From positions 1 through 59,999 of the forward strand of contig JAFSIR010000017.1 of assembly GCA_017439715.1 (NCBI GenBank): DNA of 59,999 nt. The letters run 5' to 3'. Below the pieces are notes generated by a model. The model searched no databases. It was not told the DNA's origin and worked only from the letters and a program-made list of their open reading frames with translations. Positions 43,601 to 51,325 of this stretch are shown here, one piece after another (within the stretch, counting starts at the first letter, position 1; each line of letters begins with the position of its first letter). Made by a program: the position numbers and the translations under genes. Source of the stretch: Clostridia bacterium. Its GTDB lineage: Bacteria > Bacillota > Clostridia > Christensenellales > QAND01.

Positions 43601-44174
43601 CGGCACGCACAATATCCATGCCCACTTTGTCCAGCTTGCGTCTTGCATCCTCACGGCGAACCTTATATTTCATGATCCCGGCCGCTTCTTCAATGGCAAC
43701 ACGCCGCTCATCGCCGCGGTTAGACAAAATATCTTCAATCCGCCCCTGGCCAATAATGCTGTAACCCTCGCGGCCTACGCCTGTATCATAAAAAAGCGCC
43801 TGTATGTCGCGCATACGGCAGGTTGTGTTATTGATCAGATATCCGCTCTCACCGCTTCTGTAAATACGCCTTGTTACAGACACTTCCGGTGTATTGATCT
43901 GAAGGGCGTTATCTTCGTTATCAAAAATAAGCGTTACTTCCGCCAAAGAAGTGGCGCGGCGTTTTTCTGTGCCGTTAAAAATGATATCGCCCATTTTTTC
44001 TCCGCGCAAAGCACGCGCGTTCTGTTCACCCAGAACCCAACGCACTGCATCGGCGATATTGCTTTTGCCGCTCCCGTTCGACCCGACGACAGCCGTGATC
44101 CCATCCGAGAATTCCATGGTCACCTTATCGGCAAAAGATTTGAATCCAGCGATTTCGATCTGTTTCAGCTTCAA
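40644..44174 (-). CDS. smc: Chromosome segregation protein SMC
   Basis: Condensin ATPase of 1176 residues. Walker A GSNGSGKSNIADAVRWVLG is at the N-terminus, two long coiled coils flank a hinge (about 500-650; GVLGTVAELMVVPPSYETAIE, then LLGRTVIVQD), and the C-terminal head has the signature LLSGGEKALTAIA and Walker B FCILDEIETALDE. Length and layout are typical. scpA and scpB are not in this window. It starts at a TTG with GGGG 9-10 nt upstream and follows rnc. Confidence 0.97.
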   Translation of the reverse strand: MKLKQIEIAGFKSFADKVTMEFSDGITAVVGSNGSGKSNIADAVRWVLGEQNARALRGEKMGDIIFNGTEKRRATSLAEVTLIFDNEDNALQINTPEVSVTRRIYRSGESGYLINNTTCRMRDIQALFYDTGVGREGYSIIGQGRIEDILSNRGDERRVAIEEAAGIMKYKVRREDARRKLDKVGMDIVRAGDILNELEVSLEPLKKQSEEAERFIQLQDRLKTLEINLFLVQYEQNRAKHKSLQATLSQLSKDETELALRQAEYQERIEFVEKELAEKEREAELAREENMAHSMGLLDAQNNCRLLEQEVQHLKEEETRLQAELQDNTQRLAQTKALLLADAPAEEDELDRLALEIEQMSKVLESEALKISGLEETLDERRQLLMSSLEKEGDRRARLAHFEALLAQIEDRYAEITRLYDQTEVEKQQIADEVMGVERELAAIEEECKSAQTKIGQARAKETAAEQESARAREEADRVREQLRNAAQKLELQNQLLKDYEGYANGVRLLMRDVHRGHCDGAGVLGTVAELMVVPPSYETAIEQVLGGALQNLVVDNQQTAKRLIAYLRKQEYGRATFLPQDALQIRRFNERELKELAQSGMIGVAEALIGFDKTVAPAMGFLLGRTVIVQDMDAGIALTRACRFNFRCVTLQGDILQSSGVITGGTVRQQNLVSRERIVQETKAQVQQFTEKKQMLEQAFVKTIEALEQAKKETEAVRQAENDAKARFAVISERLESTRAAGQREEERLVQFLLELERLEQMRTDIISEQTEEFSAAPEDEQLLRAEIKEKQDELFALRNEQDARSKKLQELSASYAAGKTERSAWMREQSRLTAEEAQLSKSIAQLSEASLELSGKLETAQESLLSTSERVAALGQTGSNLNAMLEVLDQRLKQLEEEKRTAHAQMEKSRQDALTLVDKKYRSQAQIERLEADFEHMQTRIWEHYEMTIKTAQAYRTEIVPEEANAETDRIRAAMRRMNAINPGAIAEYRRVRDRYDYLAGQKEDLLTAQAEITQAIDELTEQMQKQFMEQFDLVNAHFSRVFAQLFGGGTARLQLQDKENPLECTIDIVAQPPGKNLRLISLLSGGEKALTAIAIMFALLEVRATPFCILDEIETALDEENQYRFAQFLREYTDNTQFVVITHRRPTMEAAERMYGVSMEEKGVSKIVGVKFS

Positions 44175-44207
44175 AAAAATACCCCACTTGTTCTGTGTGT
44201 CCGAAAA

Positions 44208-44891
44208 TCATTCACACAGCTGTTTAAGCGCTTCCTGCGCCGCTCTTTGTTCCGCTTCCTTCTTGCTCTTCCCTTTGGCTACCGCTACCTCATTGCCGTC
44301 AATCAGCAGCGAAACCGTGAACACCGGCGCATGCGGCGGCCCCTGCGTTTCCACCAACACATAATTGATCTGCTTCTTATTGTTCTGCGCACAGAACTGC
44401 TGCAGGCGCGTTTTGGCGTCAGCCGTACCACCCACCTCTATTGCTGTTTTGATGGAATGCTGAATAAGGCCCATGATGCACCCTCGCGCAGCATCCAGGC
44501 CTCCGTCCAAATAAATCGCGCCCCAAAGCGCTTCCAGCGCATCTGAAAGAATAGACGGCTTGTCCCGGCCGCCTGTTACTTCTTCGCCTTTGCCCAGAAA
44601 CAGATATTTGCCCAGGTTGATCCTGCGGGCCACTTGAGCCAAGCTTTCTTCGCAAACCGTTTCTGCGCGCATACGTGTTAAATGCCCTTCATCCACTTCG
44701 CTGTCCTGATACAGCCATTCGCTGACGACCAGCTCTAAAACGGCATCGCCCAGATATTCTAGGCGCTGGTTGTTCGCCCCATCCGTTCCGTTTAAACTGC
44801 AGTGCGTTAACGCTAAACAGAGCAGCGAATCGTCTCGGAAAGTGTATCCAATCACGCGGCAAAGTTCACTACTCCGTTCAAGTTCTTTCAT
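44208..44891 (-). CDS. rnc: Ribonuclease III
   Basis: Double-strand RNA endonuclease for rRNA and mRNA processing. In 227 residues: RNase III signature NQRLEYLGDAVLELVVSEWL with metal ligands, DALEALWGAIYLDGG, and a C-terminal dsRNA-binding domain (AKTRLQQFCAQ...AVAKGKSKKEAEQRAAQEALK). ATG 44891 lies 1 nt after the acpP stop; a TTG at 44909 inside the acpP end is the alternative. Neither has an ideal SD, so translational coupling to acpP is likely. Confidence 0.95.
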   Translation of the reverse strand: MKELERSSELCRVIGYTFRDDSLLCLALTHCSLNGTDGANNQRLEYLGDAVLELVVSEWLYQDSEVDEGHLTRMRAETVCEESLAQVARRINLGKYLFLGKGEEVTGGRDKPSILSDALEALWGAIYLDGGLDAARGCIMGLIQHSIKTAIEVGGTADAKTRLQQFCAQNNKKQINYVLVETQGPPHAPVFTVSLLIDGNEVAVAKGKSKKEAEQRAAQEALKQLCE

Positions 44892-44892
44892 C

Positions 44893-45120
44893 TCACCGAC
44901 AGCTTTCAATATAGTTTACCACGTCCTGAACCGTGGACATGCCGACCATGGCATCATCGGGCACTTCGATGTCATACTGCTGCTCGATCTCCATAATGAG
45001 TTCAACGATATCCAGCGAATCCGCTTTCAGATCGTCGATCAAACGGCTTTCGGGTTTGATGGACTGCGGGTCAATTCTCAGCTGAGCTGCAATCATCTGT
45101 TGTGCTTGTTCAAATAACAT
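44893..45120 (-). CDS. acpP: Acyl carrier protein
   Basis: A 75-residue acidic four-helix protein. Ser35 in the DSL motif (LKADSLDIVELIM) carries phosphopantetheine. It shuttles acyl chains in fatty acid synthesis and to PlsX. It lies between plsX and rnc; fabD and fabG, which stand between them in Bacillus, are missing. Confidence 0.96.
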   Translation of the reverse strand: MLFEQAQQMIAAQLRIDPQSIKPESRLIDDLKADSLDIVELIMEIEQQYDIEVPDDAMVGMSTVQDVVNYIESCR

Positions 45121-45151
45121 AAGTATACTCCTCCAAAATGATAATCATATT

Positions 45152-46147
45152 TTATAGCGCATGCTGGATCTCCCGCTCGATCATTTGCGGGACTTCGGCA
45201 TCCGCCATTTCCTTACACTGTATAATCGCATTATAATATGCTTTTTTCTGGCTGCTTCCGTGCGCTTTTATGATTGCTTTTGTGATACCCAATAGCAGCG
45301 CACCACCTTTTTCGGAATAATCCAACTTGCTTTTGAAGCGGTTAAGCGCCGGTTTTACGATCGCAGCGCCAATTTTTGTTATCAAAGAACTGGTAAGCTC
45401 GCGTTTGAGCATTTTGCTCATCACAAGCGCTGTTCCTTCAACCGATTTCAACGCCACATTGCCCACAAAGCCATCGCAAACAATCACGTCTACATCGCCC
45501 GAAAGCGTCTCGCGAGCTTCGAGATTGCCAACAAAATTCACCGGCGTTTTTTTGAGCAGCTCATACGCTTCCTGGGCCAGCGCATCTCCCTTATGCTCTT
45601 CCACGCCGTTGTTCAGCAGCGCCACACGCGGCTGATGCACGCCCATCACTTTTGACATGTATACGGAACCCATCACGGCAAACTGAGCCAGCCATTCGGG
45701 TTTACAGTCAACATTTGCACCACAGTCTATTAAAAGCACCTGGGAATCCGTTAGCGTCGGCAGCAAGGGCGCCAAAGCAGGTCTCTGCACACCGGGCATG
45801 CGTTTGGCCAGCAGAGTGGCGGCAGAAAGCACAGCGCCGGTACTGCCAGCGCCAACAAAGCCATCGCCCTTTCCTTCTGCCAGATCGCGCATCGCCACAA
45901 CAACACTGGCATCTTTCTTGCGGCGGATCGCCAGCACAGGCGCTTCATTGTTTTCTATCACTTGCGGCGCATGAACAACGGACAACCGATCTGTTTTTTT
46001 GCCGGACAAAAGCTTGTACAGGATCGCTTCGTCTCCGTACAGCACCAGCTCCAGATCCTTATATGCCGCTACTGCATCAACAGCCGCATCCACCACGATC
46101 TGCGGTGCATGATCACCGCCCATCGCATCAATCAACAGTTTTGTCAA
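45152..46147 (-). CDS. plsX: Phosphate acyltransferase PlsX
   Basis: Converts acyl-ACP to acyl phosphate for phospholipid synthesis. The 331-residue protein opens KLLIDAMGGDHAP and shows ASVVVAMRDLAEGKGDGFVGAGSTGAV (shortened: GFVGAGSTGAV), LLIDCGANVDCKPEWLAQFA and VDVIVCDGFVGNVALK. TTG 46147 has GGGGAGG 7 nt upstream; the longer frame to 46204 crosses the promoter. A good promoter lies ahead. No fapR gene precedes it. Confidence 0.95.
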   Translation of the reverse strand: MTKLLIDAMGGDHAPQIVVDAAVDAVAAYKDLELVLYGDEAILYKLLSGKKTDRLSVVHAPQVIENNEAPVLAIRRKKDASVVVAMRDLAEGKGDGFVGAGSTGAVLSAATLLAKRMPGVQRPALAPLLPTLTDSQVLLIDCGANVDCKPEWLAQFAVMGSVYMSKVMGVHQPRVALLNNGVEEHKGDALAQEAYELLKKTPVNFVGNLEARETLSGDVDVIVCDGFVGNVALKSVEGTALVMSKMLKRELTSSLITKIGAAIVKPALNRFKSKLDYSEKGGALLLGITKAIIKAHGSSQKKAYYNAIIQCKEMADAEVPQMIEREIQHAL

Positions 46148-46165
46148 CAGGGCACCTCCCCTTGA

Positions 46166-46204
46166 GTATAAAAATATTATACAAAAAACTGTCCTCGGTA
46201 ACAA
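46166..46204 (-). promoter_or_regulatory. Promoter of plsX-acpP-rnc with palindrome over the -10
   Basis: Minus-strand TTGTTA (46199-46204), 17-bp spacer, perfect TATAAT (46176-46181). A perfect inverted repeat GTATAA-N5-TTATAC (46166-46182) covers the -10 and the start site, where a repressor could bind. It does not match the FapR box that I know. Confidence 0.7.
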
Positions 46205-46209
46205 GAGCG

Positions 46210-46249
46210 GAAAAGAATAAAGAACAGGGGCGCTAAACGCCCCTGTTCT
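46210..46249 (-). terminator. Rho-independent terminator after rpmF
   Basis: GAACAGGGGCG (46222-46232) pairs with CGCCCCTGTTC (46238-46248), extended by one A-T pair, around a 5-nt loop. TTTATTCTTTT follows on the minus strand. It separates DUF177-rpmF from plsX. Confidence 0.9.
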
Positions 46250-46271
46250 CGTTTAATTAAAGAAATTGCAC

Positions 46272-46466
46272 TTACGCTTCGTTCGCTTCTTCGCGCGTGG
46301 TCATAACCTTGTTGCCGTTATAATAGCCACAGCTTTTGCAAACCGTGTGCGGAAGCACAGGCTTATGACATTGCGGGCAAGTAGCCACAGTCACGGCCGG
46401 AGCACCGTCATGCGTTCTGCGTTTGTCACGGCGTGTACTGGAAACACGTCTCTTGGGAACTGCCAT
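46272..46466 (-). CDS. rpmF: 50S ribosomal protein L32
   Basis: A 64-residue protein with the L32 start AVPKRRVSSTRRDKRRTH and a zinc ribbon with all four cysteines (CPQCHKPVLPHTVCKSCGYY). This is the zinc-binding C+ form. It lies 3 nt after the DUF177 gene, the widespread yceD-rpmF pair. Confidence 0.98.
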   Translation of the reverse strand: MAVPKRRVSSTRRDKRRTHDGAPAVTVATCPQCHKPVLPHTVCKSCGYYNGNKVMTTREEANEA

Positions 46467-46469
46467 TTC

Positions 46470-46964
46470 TCACACCTCCTGAGGAAATTCGATCTGTTGC
46501 AGGATGGAAAACGGGTTGTCGCTTTGCGTCGGGCACCCGCAGGGGCCTTCATTGAGATCAGCCCCGCACTGGGGGCAAAGCCCGGCACAATCCTCGCTGC
46601 ACAACACGCGCATCGGCAACGCTATCAACGCAGCCTCCTGCAACGCTTGCATCAGATCCAGCTCGTCTCCTTCATAAGTATACAACTCTTCTTCTTCCTT
46701 CTCAACACCCACAGGAACAAAACGTTCACAAATGTTGGTTTCTATTTCAGAAACAACGGGCTTGAGGCAACGGGCACAGGGCGCCGCCACATGAAAGCGC
46801 AGAGTTCCGGATACTTGGATAATGCCTTCCCCGAGCGAAATCGCTTCGCCGGTGAACGCCACATTATCCGTCGATTCGAACTCATGAACAGGGACGATCG
46901 GCACAGAACCGGAAATCGGAATCGGTTTATCCTGTGACGATATCTGCCGAACTTGCAAAATCAT
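46470..46964 (-). CDS. YceD/YlbN family protein (DUF177)
   Basis: A 164-residue protein with the DUF177 core VSGTLRFHVAAPCARCLKPV followed by a cysteine-rich end (CSEDCAGLCPQCGADLNEGPCGC) likely to bind zinc. The family is linked to 23S rRNA or 50S maturation in plants and bacteria; the molecular function is unresolved. It is driven by a promoter with both hexamers at consensus. Confidence 0.9.
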   Translation of the reverse strand: MILQVRQISSQDKPIPISGSVPIVPVHEFESTDNVAFTGEAISLGEGIIQVSGTLRFHVAAPCARCLKPVVSEIETNICERFVPVGVEKEEEELYTYEGDELDLMQALQEAALIALPMRVLCSEDCAGLCPQCGADLNEGPCGCPTQSDNPFSILQQIEFPQEV

Positions 46965-46992
46965 CTAATCGTTCCTTCCACAACACCAATGG

Positions 46993-47021
46993 ATTATACT
47001 TTGCCAATTACCGATTGTCAA
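46993..47021 (-). promoter_or_regulatory. Consensus sigma-A promoter of DUF177-rpmF
   Basis: Minus-strand TTGACA (47016-47021), 17-bp spacer, TATAAT (46993-46998): both hexamers are perfect. It lies between the ackA stop and the DUF177 start. No terminator is visible for ackA in the same 66 bp. Confidence 0.9.
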
Positions 47022-47030
47022 GCAAAAACC

Positions 47031-48209
47031 TTAGCAAAGTGCCTTAGTATCACGGGCAATCGTCATTTCTTCATCCGTCGGGATCACGAGCACGCGCACC
47101 TTGCTGCCCGGGCGGCTGATTTCGATTTCGCCGCGGCCTTTGTTTGCCTCTTCGTCAAAATCGATCCCGATCCATTCCATGCCTTTGAGGATGCGGGCAC
47201 GGGTCGCGCTGTCGTTCTCACCAATGCCGGCCGTGAACACGATGCAGTCAACACCGCCCATGGCCGCTGCATAGGAACCAATGTATTTCTGGATCCGGTA
47301 CGCAAACACTTCAAGCGCAAGCTCTGCACGTTCGTTTCCTTCTTCAGCTGCTGCCGCCAGATCGCGGAAGTCGCTGGAAACGCCGGAAATGCTGAGCACG
47401 CCGCTCTTTTTGTTGATATAGGTATCCATCTCTTCGATGGTCATGCCGGTCTTGTCCATCAGGAACTTGATCGCCGCCGGGTCCATATCGCCGCAGCGGG
47501 TGCCCATCACAAGGCCTTCCAGCGGGGTCAGGCCCATGGAAGTATCCACGCATTTCCCGTCTTTAATCGCGGCAATGCTGCTGCCGTTGCCCAGATGGCA
47601 GGTGATCAGCTTAAGGCCTTCTTCATAGCCCATGATCTCACTCGCACGCTGAGACACATAACGATGGGAAGTGCCGTGGAAGCCGTAACGGCGCACTTTA
47701 AACTGCTCGTATGCTTCATACGGCAGACCATACAGATACGCTTTGGGCGGCATTGTCTGATGGAACGCAGTATCAAACACAGCAACCTGCGGCACGCCGG
47801 GCATCGCATTCATGCAAGCACGAATGCCCATCAGGTTCGCCGGGTTGTGCAGCGGGCCAAGGTCGCAGTTGTCTTCGATCGCTTTGATAACTTCGTCATT
47901 GATCAGCGAAGACTGGAAGAACTGGCTTCCGCCGTGCAGCACACGGTGGCCGACCGCGTTGATCTCATCCATGCTTTTCACAACGCCGTGATCCGCATCG
48001 GTCAGCGCAGCGATAACGAGCGCAATCGCATCATTGTGGTCTTTCATATCCTGCTGGACAACCGCTTGTTTGGGCCCTTTGTGCGTAAGCACACTGCCGG
48101 CGATGCCGATGCGTTCGCACAGGCCTTTGCAAAGAACCGTTTCGGTGTCCATGTCGATCAGCTGATATTTCAAGCTGGAGCTGCCGGCATTGATAACAAG
48201 AATTTTCAC
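47031..48209 (-). CDS. ackA: Acetate kinase
   Basis: Forms acetate and ATP from acetyl phosphate, the energy-yielding end of fermentation. The 392-residue protein has KILVINAGSSSLKYQLID, the nucleotide site GFHGTSHRYVSQRA, HLGNGSSIAAIKDG and the end FTAGIGENDSATR. GTG 48209 has GGAGG 8 nt upstream; the frame extends into pta's leader but lacks homology there. It is 13 nt downstream of pta. Confidence 0.97.
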   Translation of the reverse strand: MKILVINAGSSSLKYQLIDMDTETVLCKGLCERIGIAGSVLTHKGPKQAVVQQDMKDHNDAIALVIAALTDADHGVVKSMDEINAVGHRVLHGGSQFFQSSLINDEVIKAIEDNCDLGPLHNPANLMGIRACMNAMPGVPQVAVFDTAFHQTMPPKAYLYGLPYEAYEQFKVRRYGFHGTSHRYVSQRASEIMGYEEGLKLITCHLGNGSSIAAIKDGKCVDTSMGLTPLEGLVMGTRCGDMDPAAIKFLMDKTGMTIEEMDTYINKKSGVLSISGVSSDFRDLAAAAEEGNERAELALEVFAYRIQKYIGSYAAAMGGVDCIVFTAGIGENDSATRARILKGMEWIGIDFDEEANKGRGEIEISRPGSKVRVLVIPTDEEMTIARDTKALC

Positions 48210-48222
48210 GATCGTTTCCTCC

Positions 48223-49218
48223 TTATTGGATCGCCTGCGCCTGCACAACAGTGATGGCGATTACTTTCATAACATCGTCCGCAGAGCAACCGCGGGACAG
48301 ATCGTTAACGGGTTTGGCAAGGCCCTGCACCACCGGGCCGAGCGCTTCGGCTTTGGCCAAACGCTGCACGAGCTTGTAGCCAATGTTGCCTGCGCCAAGG
48401 TCCGGGAAGATCAGCACGTTCGCTTTGCCTTCCACCGGGCTGCCGGGGGCTTTGCTGGCGCAAACGGACGGCACGAGGGCCGCATCCAGCTGCATTTCAC
48501 CATCAAGGCGAAGCTCGGGCGCCGCTTCTTTAGCAATGCGGGTCGCTTCGATCACTTTATCGGCATCCGGATGAGACGCGCTGCCCTTGGTGGAGAACGA
48601 AAGCATGGCCACAATCGGCTCCATCTCGCACAGGAAACGGGCGGTATCGGCACTGGTCAACGCAATCGCGGCCAGTTCTTCAGCGTTCGGATCAATCACC
48701 ATGCCGCTGTCGGCAAACACGAACGTGCCGTTGTGGCCCATGGTAGGATCGGGCACCGTCATGATAAACGCCGCAGAAACGGTGGAGATGCCTTTGCGGG
48801 CTTTGATGATCTGCAGCGCGGGGCGCAGAACGTTGCTCGTGGAGTTCGCAGCACCGGCAACCATGCCTTCCGCATCGCCCTGTTTGATCATCATTACGCC
48901 ATAATAAAGCGGATCTTTGACGGTCGCCATGGCTTTTTCGATCGTCATGCCTTTGTTTTTGCGCAGTTCATACAGCGCATTGGCATACTCTTCCAGTTTC
49001 TCGGAAGACTCGATGTCAATCATCGTCACATTGGACAAATCCATGCCGTCGGCGAGCTTTTCGGCTTCTTCGCGCTTGGCGAGCAGGATCACATCCGCAA
49101 TCCCGGCTTTGCTGGCCATGGCCGCGCCCTGCACAATGCGGGCATCATTGCCTTCCGGCAATACGATCGTGCGTTTGGAAGACTGCGCGCGTTCAATAAT
49201 CCGATCAGAAAAACTCAT
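48223..49218 (-). CDS. pta: Phosphate acetyltransferase
   Basis: Converts acetyl-CoA and phosphate to acetyl phosphate. The 331 residues are the single catalytic domain (PTA_PTB family): IVLPEGNDARIVQGAAMA, GMVAGAANSTSNVLRPALQIIK, VFADSGMVIDPNAEELAAIA and NVLIFPDLGAGNIGYKLVQRL. It forms the pta-ackA operon and is transcribed away from tmcAL. Confidence 0.97.
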   Translation of the reverse strand: MSFSDRIIERAQSSKRTIVLPEGNDARIVQGAAMASKAGIADVILLAKREEAEKLADGMDLSNVTMIDIESSEKLEEYANALYELRKNKGMTIEKAMATVKDPLYYGVMMIKQGDAEGMVAGAANSTSNVLRPALQIIKARKGISTVSAAFIMTVPDPTMGHNGTFVFADSGMVIDPNAEELAAIALTSADTARFLCEMEPIVAMLSFSTKGSASHPDADKVIEATRIAKEAAPELRLDGEMQLDAALVPSVCASKAPGSPVEGKANVLIFPDLGAGNIGYKLVQRLAKAEALGPVVQGLAKPVNDLSRGCSADDVMKVIAITVVQAQAIQ

Positions 49219-49259
49219 TATGTTAGACTCCTTTCAAAATTACAGAAAATCACCGTATT

Positions 49260-49288
49260 ATTTTAACCCATTAGGGCATGAGTTTCAA
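49260..49288 (-). promoter_or_regulatory. Sigma-A promoter of pta-ackA
   Basis: Minus-strand TTGAAA (49283-49288), 17-bp spacer, TAAAAT (49260-49265). The predicted start lies about 35 nt before the pta ATG. GAAAGGAG is the pta ribosome site. Confidence 0.75.
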
Positions 49289-49304
49289 GAAATTTGCGCA
49301 CGAA

Positions 49305-49335
49305 AAGACAATCTCCGTCCATTATTTGCTATAAT
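49305..49335 (+). promoter_or_regulatory. Extended -10 promoter of tmcAL
   Basis: TATAAT at 49330-49335 preceded by TGC (extended -10); the best -35 candidate AAGACA (49305-49310) is weak and 19 bp away. It is divergent to the pta promoter within a 138-bp gap. Confidence 0.6.
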
Positions 49336-49356
49336 ATTGGGCAAGGGGGTGCTATC

Positions 49357-50484
49357 ATGCGGTTATCCGGGATCGTTTGCGAATACAATCCGCTTCACGG
49401 CGGCCATTTTAAGCAGCTGAGCTTTGTTAAAAAGCAATCTGATTTTGTGATATGCGTTATGTCCGGCTCGTTTGTTCAGCGCGGTGAACCGGCTATGTTT
49501 GATAAATTTATTCGCACGGAATGGGCCATCTGTGCTGGTGCGGATGCCGTGTTTGAAATCCCGGCTGCCGCCGTTGAGCAAAGCGCTCAAGGGTATGCCG
49601 ATGCCTCCATTCGCCTTCTTGCTTCACTGGGCGTTGATGATGTTTGGTTCGGCAGCGAAACGGAATCGATCGATGCGCTTATCCCTCTCGCTACCCTTTA
49701 CCGCTCAGAGCCTGAACAGTTTACACAGGCATTCCAAAGCGCGCTCAAGCGCGGCTTGTCTTATCCGGCAGCAAGGCAGGCTGCCGCAGAGCACTGCCTT
49801 GGGTCTTTGCCAAAAACCGTTTTTTCGCCCAATGCAACTTTGGGCATCCATTATATCAACGCAAATCACAGGCTTGGTTCTCCTCTAACGCTGCATGCGC
49901 TGCCGCGCACGCTCGGAGTGTCCGGTGCCGGCATTCGCCGCTCGATCATGGCCAACGAACCGATAAAGGACGTGCCAGCCTTTGTGAGCCAGACAATCAG
50001 CGGCCTGCAGCCTGTTGATATCAACAGCCTTTCCCAAGCCATTCTTTATCGGCTGCGCTGCATGAGCATTCAGCAGATCGGCCGGCTGCCGGATATCAGC
50101 GAAGGATTTGAAAACAGGCTTTCTTCCGCTGCCGGGCAGGCCACCGGCGTTTCTTCCCTGCTGTCTTTGGCCGCCACGCGCCGATATCCCGTTTCCCGCA
50201 TCAAGCGTATCCTGATGCAGGCGCTGCTTTGCATTGACAGCAGCATCGTGCAGTCTCTGCGGGAGAACGGCCCCGGATACGCCCGGCTTTTAGGGCTGCG
50301 CGTGGGCGCCGAAAAGCTTTTGGGCGAGCTGCAGCAGCGCGCAACAATCCCGATCGTTTCCCGCCCGGCCAAACATAAGGACAACGACTGCTTTGCCGTT
50401 GATATTCGCGCCACAGACTTGCATGCGCTGGCCGCCGGTTTACCGGCCGGGCTGGATTTCACCCGTGCCATTGTGCGTGTGTGA
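49357..50484 (+). CDS. tmcAL: tRNA(Met) cytidine acetate ligase TmcAL
   Basis: Makes N4-acetylcytidine at the wobble base of elongator tRNA-Met from acetate and ATP. The 375-residue protein has the nucleotidyltransferase start GIVCEYNPLHGGH (HGGH at 14-17), ICVMSGSFVQRGEPAMFDKF, and SGAGIRRSIM. ATG 49357 has AAGGGGGTG 5 nt upstream; the longer frame crosses the promoter. It lies divergent from pta-ackA, whose product acetate is its substrate; that link may be chance. Its last 45 bp overlap the patatin-like gene tail to tail. Confidence 0.93.
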   Translation: MRLSGIVCEYNPLHGGHFKQLSFVKKQSDFVICVMSGSFVQRGEPAMFDKFIRTEWAICAGADAVFEIPAAAVEQSAQGYADASIRLLASLGVDDVWFGSETESIDALIPLATLYRSEPEQFTQAFQSALKRGLSYPAARQAAAEHCLGSLPKTVFSPNATLGIHYINANHRLGSPLTLHALPRTLGVSGAGIRRSIMANEPIKDVPAFVSQTISGLQPVDINSLSQAILYRLRCMSIQQIGRLPDISEGFENRLSSAAGQATGVSSLLSLAATRRYPVSRIKRILMQALLCIDSSIVQSLRENGPGYARLLGLRVGAEKLLGELQQRATIPIVSRPAKHKDNDCFAVDIRATDLHALAAGLPAGLDFTRAIVRV

Positions 50485-51279
50485 CCATTTTTCGATCTCG
50501 TTTTTTATATCGGCCATTCTGGCTATGGTTTCCTGATACCCAAGTTCTATACAGTGCTCAATATCTTCCGTTGAGTACTGCGCAATATCCGAAAGCGGCG
50601 GTTCTATCAACAGATCCGCCTTTTCATTTTCTTCTTTTGTTACAACAGCCGCCATAACATCCAATGAACGCAAAAACACATGCCAAATTGAATCATCAAT
50701 ATTGGCCGGCTCTCCTTTGTGCGCTCCCACATCCACCCCGATCACGAAATCGGCGCCCATACTTCTTGTTGCTGTAATGGGAACAGGGCAAAGTGTTCCG
50801 CCATCTACATATAGCACGCCGTTGATCCACTTCGGCTCAAATATCCCGGGGATGCTGATGCTGGCGCGCACAGCGGTTGCCACACCACCCTGATCAAAAA
50901 CCACGGTTTCTCCTTTTGCCAAATCGCAGGCAATGCATGCAAAAGGCGGTTCCATTTGGTCAAACGTTTTTTCTTTCGTCATCATATGGAGCAAGGATTC
51001 GAACCTTTCCCCTTTGATCAGGCCGCGCCGCGGCACCGTGATATCCAAAAACTCTTTCGTTTTCATCTGCGCGCATACCCGCCCAAACATTTCAAGATCG
51101 TTCCCGGAACAATATAGCGCCCCGATGATCGCACCCATCGAACAGCCGCAAACACGGCTGATCGGAATGCTGTTTTCTTGTAAAGCGCGGATCACACCGA
51201 TATGCGCCATACCGCGAGCCGATCCGCTTCCCAGCGCCAGCCCGATTTTGGGCGCTTTTTTGTTTGTTATATCTTTCAT
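50440..51279 (-). CDS. Patatin-like phospholipase (YlbK/RssA family)
   Basis: A 279-residue serine lipase-like protein with the oxyanion loop GSGSARGMAHIGV (17-29), the nucleophile motif GCSMG with Ser47, and the catalytic dyad aspartate in VDGG (D159). No signal peptide is visible, so it is expected to be cytosolic or peripheral. It corresponds to YlbK of the Bacillus ylb cluster. ATG 51279 has GGAGAG 5 nt upstream; the hydrophobic extension up to 51486 is the complement of ylbJ and rejected. Substrate unknown. Confidence 0.9.
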   Translation of the reverse strand: MKDITNKKAPKIGLALGSGSARGMAHIGVIRALQENSIPISRVCGCSMGAIIGALYCSGNDLEMFGRVCAQMKTKEFLDITVPRRGLIKGERFESLLHMMTKEKTFDQMEPPFACIACDLAKGETVVFDQGGVATAVRASISIPGIFEPKWINGVLYVDGGTLCPVPITATRSMGADFVIGVDVGAHKGEPANIDDSIWHVFLRSLDVMAAVVTKEENEKADLLIEPPLSDIAQYSTEDIEHCIELGYQETIARMADIKNEIEKWSHTHNGTGEIQPGR

Positions 51280-51304
51280 GTTTTCTCTCCTTTTTGCATA
51301 CGTG
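51276..51304 (+). promoter_or_regulatory. Possible sigma-E promoter of ylbJ
   Basis: TCATGTT (51276-51282) and CATACGTG (51297-51304) are 14 bp apart and resemble sigma-E hexamers (ATATT-like and CATACAnT). The predicted start would leave only about 15 nt before the ylbJ ATG, at the SD itself, which weakens the call. Confidence 0.35.
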
Positions 51305-51325
51305 AAAACGAAGGAGGCAAAGGCT

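Noticed and set aside
46953-49266. Long plus-strand open frames (433 and 358 codons) opposite ackA and pta
   Set aside because: Histidine- and arginine-rich shadows of strongly biased genes; the minus-strand genes are certain.
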